Shown piece after piece: positions 16,324 through 25,970 of a stretch of DNA of 64,000 nucleotides. The DNA comes from Anaerolineae bacterium (GTDB lineage Bacteria; Chloroflexota; Anaerolineae; Aggregatilineales; Aggregatilineaceae), in contig JAFGHR010000025.1 in assembly GCA_016930015.1 (NCBI GenBank), positions 1 to 64,000 on the forward strand, read 5' to 3'. Both the position numbers and the translations under genes were made by a program. Each line of letters opens with the position of its first letter. Positions within the stretch are counted from its first letter, which is position 1. Under the pieces are notes generated by a model. It did no database searches and had not been told where the DNA came from. It saw nothing but the letters and a program-made list of their open reading frames with translations.

Positions 16324-18198
16324 CTAGTCAGACGATGGGCTTGCATCGAGCGGCAACACAAGGGTAAAGATACTGCCTTTACCCGGTTGGCTTTGTACGC
16401 CGAGATCACCGCCCATCAATTGCAGCAAATTACGCGTAATCGCCAGCCCTAGCCCGGTGCCGGGCTGGTTGTTCACATGCTCGTGATCGGCACGCCAGAA
16501 TTTTGTGCCCAGTTTGGCAATTTGTTCAGGTGTCATGCCGATCCCGGTATCGGCCACGCTGACACTGACATGTGAATCGTGCACACGTGCGGTCAGCGCT
16601 ATCTTGCCACCGGACGGCGTATACTTGTACGCGTTGCTCAACAGGTTAATCATCACCTGGATAACGCGGCTGCGATCGGCCTGGATCGGTGGCAGGTCCA
16701 GCGGAACGTTTTCGACATAGTTATGTTCGCGCTCGCTGATCTGCTGCATCACGCCTTCTTTGGCTTCTTCGATGGTCGAACGCAAATCCACTCGCTCGGA
16801 ATTGACTTTTAGCTGGCCGCTTTCGATACGGCTGATATCACTCAGGTCACTGACCAACACGGTCATGCGCTGTACATTATTCTTGATCGTTTTGACAAAA
16901 TCGCGCTGTTGGTCGTTGACATCGCCCACAACGGTTAACAAGTCGGCGTACCCGCTGATGCTGGTCATGGGCACTTTCAGTTCGTGGGCAACCAGGCTGA
17001 CAAATTCAGACTTGGCACGGTTAGCGGCCTGAACCGCGTCATACAAGCGCCCGTTTTCGATGGCAATGGCCGCGCGGTCAGCCAGCCGAGACACCAGGGC
17101 CTGGGCATCTTCGTCAAACGCATCGGCACGATTCGCAACCAGAATCACGACCCCGATCACGTTATTCTCCCGGCAGACGGGCACACATAACACCGTGCGC
17201 GCCGTTTCTGCGTCAGGTGCTGAGAACTGTAAAGCCGCCTCTGCCGTCTCGAACACCTGCCCGATCAACGGGTGGACAAGAGGAATCTGGGCCGTGGCCG
17301 AAAACTCGTCCGGCTCGCCATAATGGGCCACGATACGGATCACGTCTTCTTCAGGATCATGCATACCCAGGCTGGCGCTTTGTGCCCGGCACAAATGAGA
17401 TGACCATTCCAGCGTAATATGCATGGCATGTGACATATCCAGGGTTTCGTTAAGCTGCCGGTCGATCCATTGGAGCATGGTCAGTTCTTCGACACGATCG
17501 GCCAGCGCCTGGTCTTTGGCGCCATACAAACGCGCATTATCGATCGCAACGGCAGCTTGCCCGGCAAACGCGTCGAGCACTTCCAGGTCTTGTTCAGAAA
17601 AAATGCCTGTTCGAATACGGTTATCAACGTACACAACACCGATCGTGTTACCGCGCGCGCGCAGTGGGCTGGCCATAATACTGCGCAGGGCATGGGCGAC
17701 AATACTGGCTTGCCCGGCATAACGCGGGTCAGTTTGCGCATTGGTTGTAACCACCGGCTGCCCGGTGTTCACAACCTGATTCGTAACTGTGCGGCTGACC
17801 GCAAAATCGCCGCTGTCCAGCGTTTCCTGGTCAAAATTGCGGGCAACACGCACCGTTAATTTGCCGTCATCATCTAACAGCATCAAAAAACCGCGCTCTG
17901 CTTCGGTCAGGTTAATGATCGCGTCCATCACCTGATCAAGCACCGTCTGCTGGTCCAGCGAGGAACCGATCACACGGCTCACATTGTACAGGGCACCTAA
18001 CCGTTTTTGATGCACTGTCTCTTGATGGCTGGTCGCAAGCTGTTGCAGCAGTTGATCCAGTGTAGCTAAGCGTTGGTCCAGATAATCCGGATCAACAGCG
18101 TTGGCTTGCGCCTGACTGCGCAGCAAGGTGATATTCTGACGCGCATTGGATATCGCCAGATTAAGATCATGATCCTGTCGTGATGATGGTTGACTCAT
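16324..18198 (-). CDS. Soluble sensor histidine kinase with two GAF domains
   Basis: The protein has 624 residues and no membrane segment. An N-terminal helical part (1-65) precedes GAF1 (about 70-225) and GAF2 (about 250-390). The HisKA domain follows, with the phospho-accepting H405 in VAHELKVPMTSI. The HATPase_c domain (about 510-618) has the N box NLLSNAYKYTP, G1 box DTGIGMTPEQ and G2 GTGLGLAI. It should sense a cytoplasmic or diffusible signal through the GAF domains. Its stop overlaps the endonuclease III start region by 4 nt: nth is transcribed first and this gene second. A cognate regulator is not adjacent. Confidence 0.94.
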   Translation of the reverse strand: MSQPSSRQDHDLNLAISNARQNITLLRSQAQANAVDPDYLDQRLATLDQLLQQLATSHQETVHQKRLGALYNVSRVIGSSLDQQTVLDQVMDAIINLTEAERGFLMLLDDDGKLTVRVARNFDQETLDSGDFAVSRTVTNQVVNTGQPVVTTNAQTDPRYAGQASIVAHALRSIMASPLRARGNTIGVVYVDNRIRTGIFSEQDLEVLDAFAGQAAVAIDNARLYGAKDQALADRVEELTMLQWIDRQLNETLDMSHAMHITLEWSSHLCRAQSASLGMHDPEEDVIRIVAHYGEPDEFSATAQIPLVHPLIGQVFETAEAALQFSAPDAETARTVLCVPVCRENNVIGVVILVANRADAFDEDAQALVSRLADRAAIAIENGRLYDAVQAANRAKSEFVSLVAHELKVPMTSISGYADLLTVVGDVNDQQRDFVKTIKNNVQRMTVLVSDLSDISRIESGQLKVNSERVDLRSTIEEAKEGVMQQISEREHNYVENVPLDLPPIQADRSRVIQVMINLLSNAYKYTPSGGKIALTARVHDSHVSVSVADTGIGMTPEQIAKLGTKFWRADHEHVNNQPGTGLGLAITRNLLQLMGGDLGVQSQPGKGSIFTLVLPLDASPSSD

Positions 18199-18935
18199 AA
18201 CGCTTCTTCACCCATTATCTGATCAGACTGAGCAGTAAAATAGTCACACTGTGCGGCCAAGGGACAGGCCTCACACTGCGGTCGTCGTGCCTGGCATATG
18301 GTTCGACCGTGCCGGATGATGTTCAAATGGGCCGAGTAGTAGTCATCTGGCGGAACAATGGCTTCCAACTCAAGATGGGCACGCTCGGCATTGGTTTTTT
18401 GACCGATCAGCCCCAGCCGCCTGGACACGCGGTGAACGTGTGTATCAACCGGAAACGCCGGTTTGTTGAACGCAAACAACAGGATGATAGCGGCGGTTTT
18501 GGGTCCAATCCCATTGATCTGTGTCAGCCAATCTTTGGCCTGCGGCACATCCATTTCAGCCAAAAAGTCCAATGATATCTCACCCTGATGCGCGGCAATA
18601 TACCGTAATGCCGCCTGGATGCGCGGTCCCTTCTGGTTAGCCAATCCTGCCGGACGGATAACCGCGATCACGTCATCAAGTGGCGCATCACGCACCGCTT
18701 CCCACGAAAAAAACGCCTGTTTGAGCCCGTCAAAAGCCATGTCCCGGTTGGTGTCAGTCGTACTCTGACTGAGTATCGTGCTAACCAACTCGTCAACCGG
18801 GGGTAGATGCTGGCGCCATGCAGGATACCCGTAAGCGTTTTCTAGCAGCGGCGCGATTCGTTCGTATTTTCGACGTCTAAACGCCAATGTAGCGACATCA
18901 AGTGTGTGCATGTGGCGTGATGTTTTCATTAACAC
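18195..18935 (-). CDS. nth: Endonuclease III-type DNA glycosylase
   Basis: The protein has 246 residues. The HhH motif INGIGPKTAAI carries the catalytic lysine K146, and D164 sits in FPVDTHVHRVSRRLG. A [4Fe-4S] cluster motif C214-x6-C221-x2-C224-x5-C230 closes the protein. These are the hallmarks of endonuclease III, which removes oxidised pyrimidines and nicks abasic sites in base excision repair. The first 20 residues are longer than in E. coli Nth, and a start at the later ATG (MHTLDV, residue 9) is possible. It overlaps the downstream histidine kinase gene by 4 nt. Confidence 0.95.
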   Translation of the reverse strand: MLMKTSRHMHTLDVATLAFRRRKYERIAPLLENAYGYPAWRQHLPPVDELVSTILSQSTTDTNRDMAFDGLKQAFFSWEAVRDAPLDDVIAVIRPAGLANQKGPRIQAALRYIAAHQGEISLDFLAEMDVPQAKDWLTQINGIGPKTAAIILLFAFNKPAFPVDTHVHRVSRRLGLIGQKTNAERAHLELEAIVPPDDYYSAHLNIIRHGRTICQARRPQCEACPLAAQCDYFTAQSDQIMGEEAL

Positions 18936-19059
18936 AACATTTCATTATCCATGCATCAAGAATACAACAACATTTGATTGATCAGGTGACACAAAGGCGT
19001 TTTTATATTTTTTTCAGAAGCTGGTATTTGCGTACAAATGCAGTTCTTTATTTGATCCG

Positions 19060-19995
19060 TTACACAACCAGCTCGTCATACAGCCGATCCAGGCTCAGAT
19101 CAGTAGCCACTGTTTCCCGCGTGCGTAACGTCAGCGCCGCCGCTGACACCCCCAGCCGCATCGCCTCATCCAGCGGCATGTGGTGCAGCAGGCCAAAGAT
19201 GACAGCGGCTGTCAACGCGTCACCTGCGCCGGTTTTATCGATAACCGGCGTGCGCAGCGCCGCCATATGGCCTGCGCTGCTGCCGTTTGCATAGGCCAAT
19301 CCTTGTTCGGCCAGCGTAACAATGGCGATCCCAACCCCCCGGTTGACCAGGCATTGCGCCACCTCGATCGCGGTTTCGCTAGTAGTCGGCGGGTTGTCCA
19401 TACCACACAACATCGCTGCTTCATTCGCATCCGGCGCAATCATATACAGGTCGGGCAGGTAATCTACAAACTTAACCGCCAACTCAACCGATGTTGGATC
19501 GGCACAAACCGGCAGATCATAACGCTTGGCTATTTTAAAAATGGTGGACAGCGCTTTAGGCGACAAACTGGCATCGATAGCCAGCATATCCGCCTCGGCA
19601 AACAAGGCGCTCTGGCGGCGCAGGTACGCGGGCGAGATGGCTTTGACGATATCATAGTCACTGATAGCCACCACTAACTGGCCCTCATCGTCAAGAATGG
19701 CCGTGTAACTCCCGGTATGGCCTGTCTCGACATGCAGCACCTGGCTGGTATCAACACCCGCCTCAGTTGTACGTTTCATCACCACCGCACCGGCGCTGTC
19801 CTGCCCGACCGCGGAAAGTAACGTGGTAACAACCTCAAGCCGCGCCAGATTTTCGGCGATGTTACGAGCCACACCCCCAACACTGTTTTTTATGACACCC
19901 CGGTTCACGGTATTCATCTGAAGCGATTCATACGGTCGCCCTTTGGTGTCGATACCGGATGCACCGATCACTAATACCGATGGATCAGCATCCAT
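19060..19995 (-). CDS. PfkB-family carbohydrate/nucleoside kinase (pseudouridine-kinase-like)
   Basis: The protein has 311 residues. The N-terminal glycine-rich region GGVARNIAENLARL and the C-terminal PfkB signature DKTGAGDALTAAVI, with catalytic-base D259, are clear. The MNTVNRGVIKNSVGGVARN segment resembles pseudouridine kinases more than fructokinases. Such enzymes phosphorylate the sugar 5'-hydroxyl using ATP. No psuG glycosidase is adjacent, so the substrate remains a guess. Confidence 0.9.
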   Translation of the reverse strand: MDADPSVLVIGASGIDTKGRPYESLQMNTVNRGVIKNSVGGVARNIAENLARLEVVTTLLSAVGQDSAGAVVMKRTTEAGVDTSQVLHVETGHTGSYTAILDDEGQLVVAISDYDIVKAISPAYLRRQSALFAEADMLAIDASLSPKALSTIFKIAKRYDLPVCADPTSVELAVKFVDYLPDLYMIAPDANEAAMLCGMDNPPTTSETAIEVAQCLVNRGVGIAIVTLAEQGLAYANGSSAGHMAALRTPVIDKTGAGDALTAAVIFGLLHHMPLDEAMRLGVSAAALTLRTRETVATDLSLDRLYDELVV

Positions 19996-20306
19996 TGATT
20001 ATCGCTCCTCAAACACACTAGCTGAACAGGGTGGATATCGTCTTTAAAAACAGCATATTATTGGTGGTACTGGTTACAGACTGCACATTTTCATTGTGCC
20101 TCAAACGTGGTGTGGCGTCAAAGTATTGAGCGACAAAGCGCAATAAAACAAGGGCGCTGGTACGAAATACTCAGCAGATGAGGTAAAATAGTAACTTGTC
20201 AAGCGGCAGAGAACCGACTATATATGAATATGCCACACGACATCCGAACAAACGGTTAGAAGCGGTTTGTCGTTATGTGAGCAACTGCTTGCAGGAGTGT
20301 ATACAC
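19996..20306. other. Divergent intergenic region between the PfkB kinase and the first TPR gene
   Basis: The gap of 311 nt contains a TAAAAT sequence near 20185, a possible -10 for the TPR gene, and the ribosome-binding site AGGAGTG at 20293-20299. No RNA gene or repeat is evident. Confidence 0.45.
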
Positions 20307-20681
20307 ATGAGTATGGAAAACAATAAAGACGCCGCCTCACCCAATCTTGAGCAGTTGATACAGCTCGGCATCCAGACAGCTAAGCAAGGTAACCTGCAAA
20401 ACGCGCGCATGATTTTTCAGCAAGTTCTGGATGAAGATAAAAAGAACGAACGCGCCTGGTTGTTGATGGCCCGCGTTGCCGAGAACCGGGTTGACCGCCA
20501 GCGTTATATTCAAACTGTGCTGAACATCAATCCCAATAATGCCGATGCACAGCGGCTGTGGCGAGCCGAACAGAAAAAACGCCAGTCGAGTAACAGCCAG
20601 GTGCTTGTTTACGGTGGAATCGCCTTGTCTATTGTGTTGATTCTGATCGCGGTCGCTCTTCTGGCGCTTTTTGTACTCTAA
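20307..20681 (+). CDS. Small TPR protein with C-terminal membrane anchor
   Basis: From ATG 20307 (preceded by AGGAGTG, 7-nt spacing) the protein has 124 residues. An in-frame start at 20196 has no ribosome-binding site and adds unrelated sequence. Residues about 10-85 form a TPR-like unit (AKQGNLQNARMIFQQVL, ERAWLLMARVAE, VLNINPNNADA). A C-terminal helix (about 100-122) anchors it, with the TPR in the cytoplasm. The same N-terminal module opens the genes at 20808 and 22533 and forms the protein at 57681. It was probably duplicated locally. Function unknown. Confidence 0.82.
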   Translation: MSMENNKDAASPNLEQLIQLGIQTAKQGNLQNARMIFQQVLDEDKKNERAWLLMARVAENRVDRQRYIQTVLNINPNNADAQRLWRAEQKKRQSSNSQVLVYGGIALSIVLILIAVALLALFVL

Positions 20682-20807
20682 CCCGTTGCCATCACAGCCC
20701 GTAGAACCGGAACATCCATCGGGCGTCCAGTTAGTCATGTGAACGTCTGCGTGAAACACAGTTGCTTCTGTTGCCGGTAGCGTTTTAGCATCCAGGATTA
20801 ACCTGTC

Positions 20808-22382
20808 GTGGGAAACCAAGAGATTCAGAACCTGTTACACATGGCTATCGAGGCCGCTAAGAGCGGCAACAAGGCCATTGCCCGTGGTATTTTTGAGCAG
20901 GTGACGGACCAGGACCCCAATAATGAATTGGCCTGGTTATGGTTAGCATCTGTGGTCGATTCAATCGACGAACGGCGTGCCCATCTGCACCGTGTACTCG
21001 ACATTAATCCCGATAACCAACGCGCTAAACAAGCGCTCCAGAAGCTCGAACAAATGGCAGCCCAGCCACCTGTCAGGCGCCCAACACCAGCACCGACTCC
21101 GGCACCCATCCGTCCTGCCGAACCGGTCGATACGCTGCGCGATGAACTGTCATTCGAGGAAATGGACAGCAGCGCACAACCCGACGTACAGCCGCAACAC
21201 AGGCGCAGACGATCATCGTCGTGGGTATTCTGGGTGATCGGCCTCCTGGCCGTTTCGATGATCGCGGCGGGCATTGTGCTGCTCGTTACCCGTTCAGGCG
21301 AAGAAAAAACCACAACACCTGAACCGACTGAAGCCCTGGCCGCCGCACCGGGTACGGCTACCAGCCCTGGCAACACAGCTACACCGCGTCCAGCAGTGAT
21401 CACACTGGCCGCCACGGAGCCACTGCCCGCTACCTGGACCCCTACGGCCACCTGGACCCCCACCTCGCTGCCCACCGCGACAGAAACGCCACCGCCGCCC
21501 GTTGGTTACACGCTGTTGATCACCGCCCGGCGCGGAGGACAAGGGGAATGGCGCCTGTACACACTTCGTGGTGATGGGACGCAAGAAGAAGCCGTACCGG
21601 TGCGGCTGCCATCAAACATAGCCAATCAATCTATGCTGGAAGTGTACAACGCCACGTATTCACCCGGTGGCGAGCGGATCGCGCTCGTCGCCAGAATCCG
21701 CGAAACGCGCACGGTGGATGATGGCAGTGAAACCGTTGAGTTCAGAGACATCTACATCGTACCGGCTGAGGGTGGTGAGATGCAGCGCCTGACCACGCTC
21801 GAAGCACAAGAGATCGATAATCCCGACTGGTCACCGGATGGCAGCAGCCTTGTTTTTGCATCCAACCAGGACGGTGATTATGATATTTTCTCAGTTGGTA
21901 TCGACGATGGCGTTTTATCACCGATCACCGAAAACACGTTCGAAGACCGCGAGCCAGCATGGTCACCCGATGGCGCCCACATTGTATACGCGTCTGACCA
22001 GGGCGGACCGGGGTTACTCGAAGTCTGGCGTATGCAGGCTAACGGCCTGGATCAACAGCAGTTGACGAACGATGCCAATAACAGTTATGCGCCCGCGTGG
22101 TCACCGGACGGCAGCATGATCGCGTTCATCTCCGACCGTCACCAGGACAACGATTTGTTCATTATGAACGCCGATGGTACAGGCGAACGTTTGTTAACGA
22201 TCAGCGATGGCACCAACGAAGACCGTGATCCGGCATGGTCGGCAGACTCGCAGTGGATCGCGTTCAGCTCAACCCGTGACAGCGGGGTATTCGAAATTTA
22301 TTTGATACAACCCGATGGGCGTAACCTGTTTCGCAGTACAACCCAGGACGGCGACAGCCGGTTTCCGGCCTGGAAACCGTAG
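20808..22382 (+). CDS. TPR - membrane helix - TolB-like beta-propeller protein
   Basis: The protein has 524 residues and a GTG start. The N-terminal TPR-like unit (about 4-80: ARGIFEQVTDQDPNNELAWL) is followed by a Pro-rich stretch, a membrane helix (about 141-163), a Thr/Pro linker to about 235, and a propeller of PD40/TolB-like repeats. Four blades have clear cores: PDWSPDGSSLVFAS, PAWSPDGAHIVYAS, PAWSPDGSMIAFIS and PAWSADSQWIAFSS. The propeller is therefore extracytoplasmic and the TPR cytoplasmic. No protease or kinase domain is present. Its neighbour at 22533 is a paralogue. A scaffold or sensor role is inferred. Confidence 0.88.
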   Translation: MGNQEIQNLLHMAIEAAKSGNKAIARGIFEQVTDQDPNNELAWLWLASVVDSIDERRAHLHRVLDINPDNQRAKQALQKLEQMAAQPPVRRPTPAPTPAPIRPAEPVDTLRDELSFEEMDSSAQPDVQPQHRRRRSSSWVFWVIGLLAVSMIAAGIVLLVTRSGEEKTTTPEPTEALAAAPGTATSPGNTATPRPAVITLAATEPLPATWTPTATWTPTSLPTATETPPPPVGYTLLITARRGGQGEWRLYTLRGDGTQEEAVPVRLPSNIANQSMLEVYNATYSPGGERIALVARIRETRTVDDGSETVEFRDIYIVPAEGGEMQRLTTLEAQEIDNPDWSPDGSSLVFASNQDGDYDIFSVGIDDGVLSPITENTFEDREPAWSPDGAHIVYASDQGGPGLLEVWRMQANGLDQQQLTNDANNSYAPAWSPDGSMIAFISDRHQDNDLFIMNADGTGERLLTISDGTNEDRDPAWSADSQWIAFSSTRDSGVFEIYLIQPDGRNLFRSTTQDGDSRFPAWKP

Positions 22383-22403
22383 TGTTGTGCCAGTCGGCAA
22401 AAG

Positions 22404-22447
22404 ATGCCAACCGGCGTTTTATGCCAACCGGCGTTTTATGCCAACCG
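22404..22447. repeat. Tandem 17-bp direct repeat
   Basis: ATGCCAACCGGCGTTTT occurs at 22404-22420 and 22421-22437. A third partial copy starts at 22438. It lies 22 nt past the stop of the first propeller gene, with a GGCA/TGCC hairpin at its left edge. It may act as a transcription stop or be simple slippage. Confidence 0.7.
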
Positions 22448-22532
22448 ACACTATACCACTGAGCGTTCACACGTTATGATCAACAGTACGGTTGGGTTAA
22501 GTTGGCATTCATGCAATGAGTAGAGGGACCAC

Positions 22533-24032
22533 ATGAGTAATCAGGACCCCAATCCAGAAGTACAAAAATTACTCCAAGAGGGGATCAAAGCCGCCCGCGA
22601 AGGTGACACCAACACCGCCCGCAAATTATTAGAGCAGGTTGTGGAGCAGGACCAGTACAGCGAAAAAGGCTGGTTTTGGCTGGCAGCCGTGGTTGAAACC
22701 ACTGAAGAAAAACGCGTTTGTCTCGGCAATGTTGTCGTCATTAACCCCGACAACCAGCGCGCCCAGCGTCTATTGGAACGCCTGGAAGAAGGGGAGATTG
22801 GTGATTCTAAACGCGGAAAATCCAGTGGGGACGAGGGCGTTAGCAAAAGCTCGGTTCGCCTGGCAATTGGGCTGGGCGCAGTGGCCGTAATCGCGCTGCT
22901 GGTTGTGCTCGTGATCGCTGTCGGGGGTGGGGGCAACGATAATGAAAGTACGCCCCAGGCCAACAACGCTACCACCTCGGAGGGTGTACAAGCCCAGGAA
23001 ACACCCGAAACCGGGACTCAACAGATCACTGAAACCGTGATCTTCCAACCCACGCTGACACTAACACCGACCTTAACACCTCTTCCGCCAACATGGACAC
23101 CTGTTCCAAGCCCAACACCGATCGATACCAATCCGACCACGCCCCTGGCGCCGCCGCCGTCCGGTCTGACCGGGACCATCATCATGCGTTCCGGCCAGGT
23201 TGCAGCCGATCCATACAACCAGCCGATTGCCATCATCCAGCCTGACGGTACTGGTTACCGCATTGTTTCACCGGAAGGCGCACGCGGCCATGCACCGGTA
23301 TTGTCACCGAAGGGGCAGCGGTTCGCATATGTCCGGTTTGCTACCGGCACGCGTGAAAATGTGCTTCAGCACGCGCCGCTGGATGGGATCGGGGATTCGT
23401 GGAACTGGACCGGCGCCCCATATCTATACTACCAGGACACACCAGACTGGTCGTTGGATGGGGCGTGGATCGCTTTTACGGCCAGTGGTTCTGGCGCCGA
23501 AGAACCGGACTTGTACCGGGTATCGATCGTAGCTCCAGGTGAAACCGGCGAACTCCAACGCTTGACCAGTGACAAGGTAATCGAAAGCTGGCCGGCCTTT
23601 TCGCCTGACGGCACAGAAATCGTATATGTCAGTGATTTCACCGAAACCGGTGATCCCATCGTCGAGCTGCAAATCATCAACCTGGAAACGATGGAAATCC
23701 GGCGGCTTACTCATAATGGGTCCGGGTTGATTGAATCCGCACCGGATTGGTCACCCGATGGGCGGACGATTATTTTCCAGGCGCAGGAAGCCGGATCGGA
23801 AGAAACGGATATATTCCAGGTACCGGCGAACGGTGAAGTGCAGCCGATCAAAATCATCGACTCGGATTCGATGGATAGTCAGCCGCGTTACTCGCCGGAT
23901 GGGCGATATATCGTGTTTTCATCTAACCGTACAAGAAACTGGGACGTGTTTGTATACGAAATCGCGTCGCAAACCATTTTTCAAGTTACGACAGACGCTC
24001 GCACGGATATTGCCAACGGTTGGGGTCCTTAG
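22533..24032 (+). CDS. TPR - membrane helix - TolB-like beta-propeller protein (paralogue)
   Basis: The protein has 499 residues and an ATG start. Its layout matches the gene at 20808: TPR-like unit (about 8-85, GWFWLAAVVETTEEKR), membrane helix (about 110-131), Thr/Pro linker (about 165-205), then propeller repeats such as PDWSLDGAWIAFTA, PAFSPDGTEIVYVSD, PDWSPDGRTIIFQA and PRYSPDGRYIVFSS. The pair arose by duplication and has diverged well below near-identity. A hairpin follows the stop. Confidence 0.88.
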   Translation: MSNQDPNPEVQKLLQEGIKAAREGDTNTARKLLEQVVEQDQYSEKGWFWLAAVVETTEEKRVCLGNVVVINPDNQRAQRLLERLEEGEIGDSKRGKSSGDEGVSKSSVRLAIGLGAVAVIALLVVLVIAVGGGGNDNESTPQANNATTSEGVQAQETPETGTQQITETVIFQPTLTLTPTLTPLPPTWTPVPSPTPIDTNPTTPLAPPPSGLTGTIIMRSGQVAADPYNQPIAIIQPDGTGYRIVSPEGARGHAPVLSPKGQRFAYVRFATGTRENVLQHAPLDGIGDSWNWTGAPYLYYQDTPDWSLDGAWIAFTASGSGAEEPDLYRVSIVAPGETGELQRLTSDKVIESWPAFSPDGTEIVYVSDFTETGDPIVELQIINLETMEIRRLTHNGSGLIESAPDWSPDGRTIIFQAQEAGSEETDIFQVPANGEVQPIKIIDSDSMDSQPRYSPDGRYIVFSSNRTRNWDVFVYEIASQTIFQVTTDARTDIANGWGP

Positions 24033-24041
24033 GTTAGCTAC

Positions 24042-24071
24042 CAGAGCACGGGTGTTTTTTGCCGTGCTCTG
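24042..24071 (+). terminator. Probable terminator after the second propeller gene
   Basis: A 10-bp stem CAGAGCACGG / CCGTGCTCTG brackets a T-rich 10-nt loop, 10 nt past the stop. The T-run is inside the loop and not after the stem, so efficiency is uncertain. Confidence 0.5.
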
Positions 24072-24162
24072 CTTCTGGACTCTGTTGACGTTTGATGTTT
24101 AAGATGAAAAGCTGCTACGGTCGTAGTATAACAACCGTAAACTGGATGCGACTATCATATAA

Positions 24163-25863
24163 ATGCCAACTCAGTCACGCACGTATGATAAACTGGCACT
24201 GGGCGGTTATGTAATACTTACGATCGTTTTGGCCTGGCCCCTGCCCATGCATCTGGCTACCCATGTGCTTGGCCCCTGGCGCACCGATAATTACGAATAT
24301 CTCTGGAAAATGTGGTGGGTGCCAGAAGCCATTTTCCGACGTAACGTGTCGCCATTTTTCATCCCAGACATCTATTATCCACATGGTTATAAGTTAGCCT
24401 ACGGCGAAATCACCCCCGGACACACGTTTTTACTGGCTCCTCTAACGCTGGCGCTGGGCCCAATCGTGGCCTATAACCTGGCCAATCTGGTATCGATTAG
24501 CTTGTCCGGATGGTTGTTATATCTCATGGCCCGTCGCTGGTTGTCTAACCTGGCCACCCCCCAATTAGCCGCAATGGCCGCGTTTGTAGCCGGAACTGCT
24601 TTCACCTTCAGCGGCTACCGGATGCATCGTATCAGTGGTCACCTGCCGCTCATCGATACTCACTGGGTCGTGCTGGCGGTGTTGGGTTTGGATTCCTGGT
24701 TAGATACCCGGCGCTGGCGCGACGCCTGCCTGACCGCGCTGGGTATCAGCCTGGCAACCTTATCATCGTGGTACTACGCGTTACTGCTGGTGTTCATCCT
24801 GCCAGTCTATGTTTTAGCCCGGACAGGTAATCCTTTTACCCTCCTGCGCGACCAGCGCAGTTGGCTGGCGGCGGGGTTGGTGATAGGTATCACGGCGGTA
24901 GTCTGCGTTCCCTTCCTCATCCCCTATCTGACCGTAGCCGAGGAAGGCGAAATGACAGTCCCCCTCCAGGATGCTGCGTTTTGGGCTGCCAGCCCTACCG
25001 ACTACCTGATGCCCAATCCGCGCCATCCACTGTGGGGCGATACCATTCAGCCCCTTATGTGGCCTGTGCAATGGGCTGGCGAAATGCCTGTCGAATTTGC
25101 CGTGACTAGCGGCCTACCGATGTTGTTTTTTGGCACCTGGGCATGGCGCAAGGTCCAGGGTCCACGCTGGCGAGCACTCAAGTGGATAACACTCACGGCG
25201 TTTGTGTTGAGTCTGGGACCATACCTGAAGTTAGGTCGTTTTTCGTTAGGCATTCCATTGCCGGCACTGGCCCTACGCGAAATAGCTCCGTTTGCGACCT
25301 CGGTGCGCAGTTGGGGACGATTTTCACTGATAGTCACTATGGGCATGTGTATCCTCGCGAGTGCAGGGATTGCGCTGGCATTACACACATCCTCACCCAA
25401 AGCTCAGAAGCGTGTTATTGCCATATTGCTGCTCCTGGTGTTGTTCACAACCTGGATTGGCCCCTGGGAACTAATCCGAGTCGAAGCGCGACCGGTTGAT
25501 GCCTGGTTGGCCAACCAACCCAGCCATTCTGTCTTGATGCAGTATCCTATCGGAGAAGCGCTGAGCGGGTCGAGCGTGTTCTACACTCGCACTCATCAGC
25601 AGCCGATCGTGTTTGGCTACGGCACCTATTTCCCGTTTCTGTTCCGCGATCGCCACCCGGAACTACTTGATTTCCCCGCAGACGCGGCACTGGACAGGCT
25701 GGCCGAATGGGGGGTGCGTTACATTTTAATCAACACCGAAGCGCTTGACGCCCTACCGGATCAGTCTGCCGAGAAATTTTCCCTTGCCGCGGTAGACGCA
25801 CAACACCGTCTGCGGTATGTGATTACGCTGGATACCGAGCGCGTATACGAACTAATCAACTGA
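24163..25863 (+). CDS. Polytopic membrane protein, GT-C glycosyltransferase-like
   Basis: The protein has 566 residues with about ten hydrophobic helices. After the first helix the loop WRTDNYEYLWKMWW and IYYPHGYKLAYGE has the acidic/aromatic character of GT-C glycosyltransferases, which use polyprenyl-linked sugars on the outer face. The C-terminal about 110 residues form a soluble domain (RPVDAWLANQPSHSVLMQYP, VRYILINTEALDAL) common in such proteins. I do not recognise a named family. No ribosome-binding site is obvious before the ATG, and it stands alone between a terminator and a convergent gene. Confidence 0.75.
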   Translation: MPTQSRTYDKLALGGYVILTIVLAWPLPMHLATHVLGPWRTDNYEYLWKMWWVPEAIFRRNVSPFFIPDIYYPHGYKLAYGEITPGHTFLLAPLTLALGPIVAYNLANLVSISLSGWLLYLMARRWLSNLATPQLAAMAAFVAGTAFTFSGYRMHRISGHLPLIDTHWVVLAVLGLDSWLDTRRWRDACLTALGISLATLSSWYYALLLVFILPVYVLARTGNPFTLLRDQRSWLAAGLVIGITAVVCVPFLIPYLTVAEEGEMTVPLQDAAFWAASPTDYLMPNPRHPLWGDTIQPLMWPVQWAGEMPVEFAVTSGLPMLFFGTWAWRKVQGPRWRALKWITLTAFVLSLGPYLKLGRFSLGIPLPALALREIAPFATSVRSWGRFSLIVTMGMCILASAGIALALHTSSPKAQKRVIAILLLLVLFTTWIGPWELIRVEARPVDAWLANQPSHSVLMQYPIGEALSGSSVFYTRTHQQPIVFGYGTYFPFLFRDRHPELLDFPADAALDRLAEWGVRYILINTEALDALPDQSAEKFSLAAVDAQHRLRYVITLDTERVYELIN

Positions 25864-25970
25864 ATAGGTGTGGACGAACAAAAATACAGCGGAACACCGT
25901 GCGCCAAAGGTCCACCGCTACCGAAATATCAACAGAACCTGGTGCGGGGTTTGTGTTTTTGAAGGTCGTA

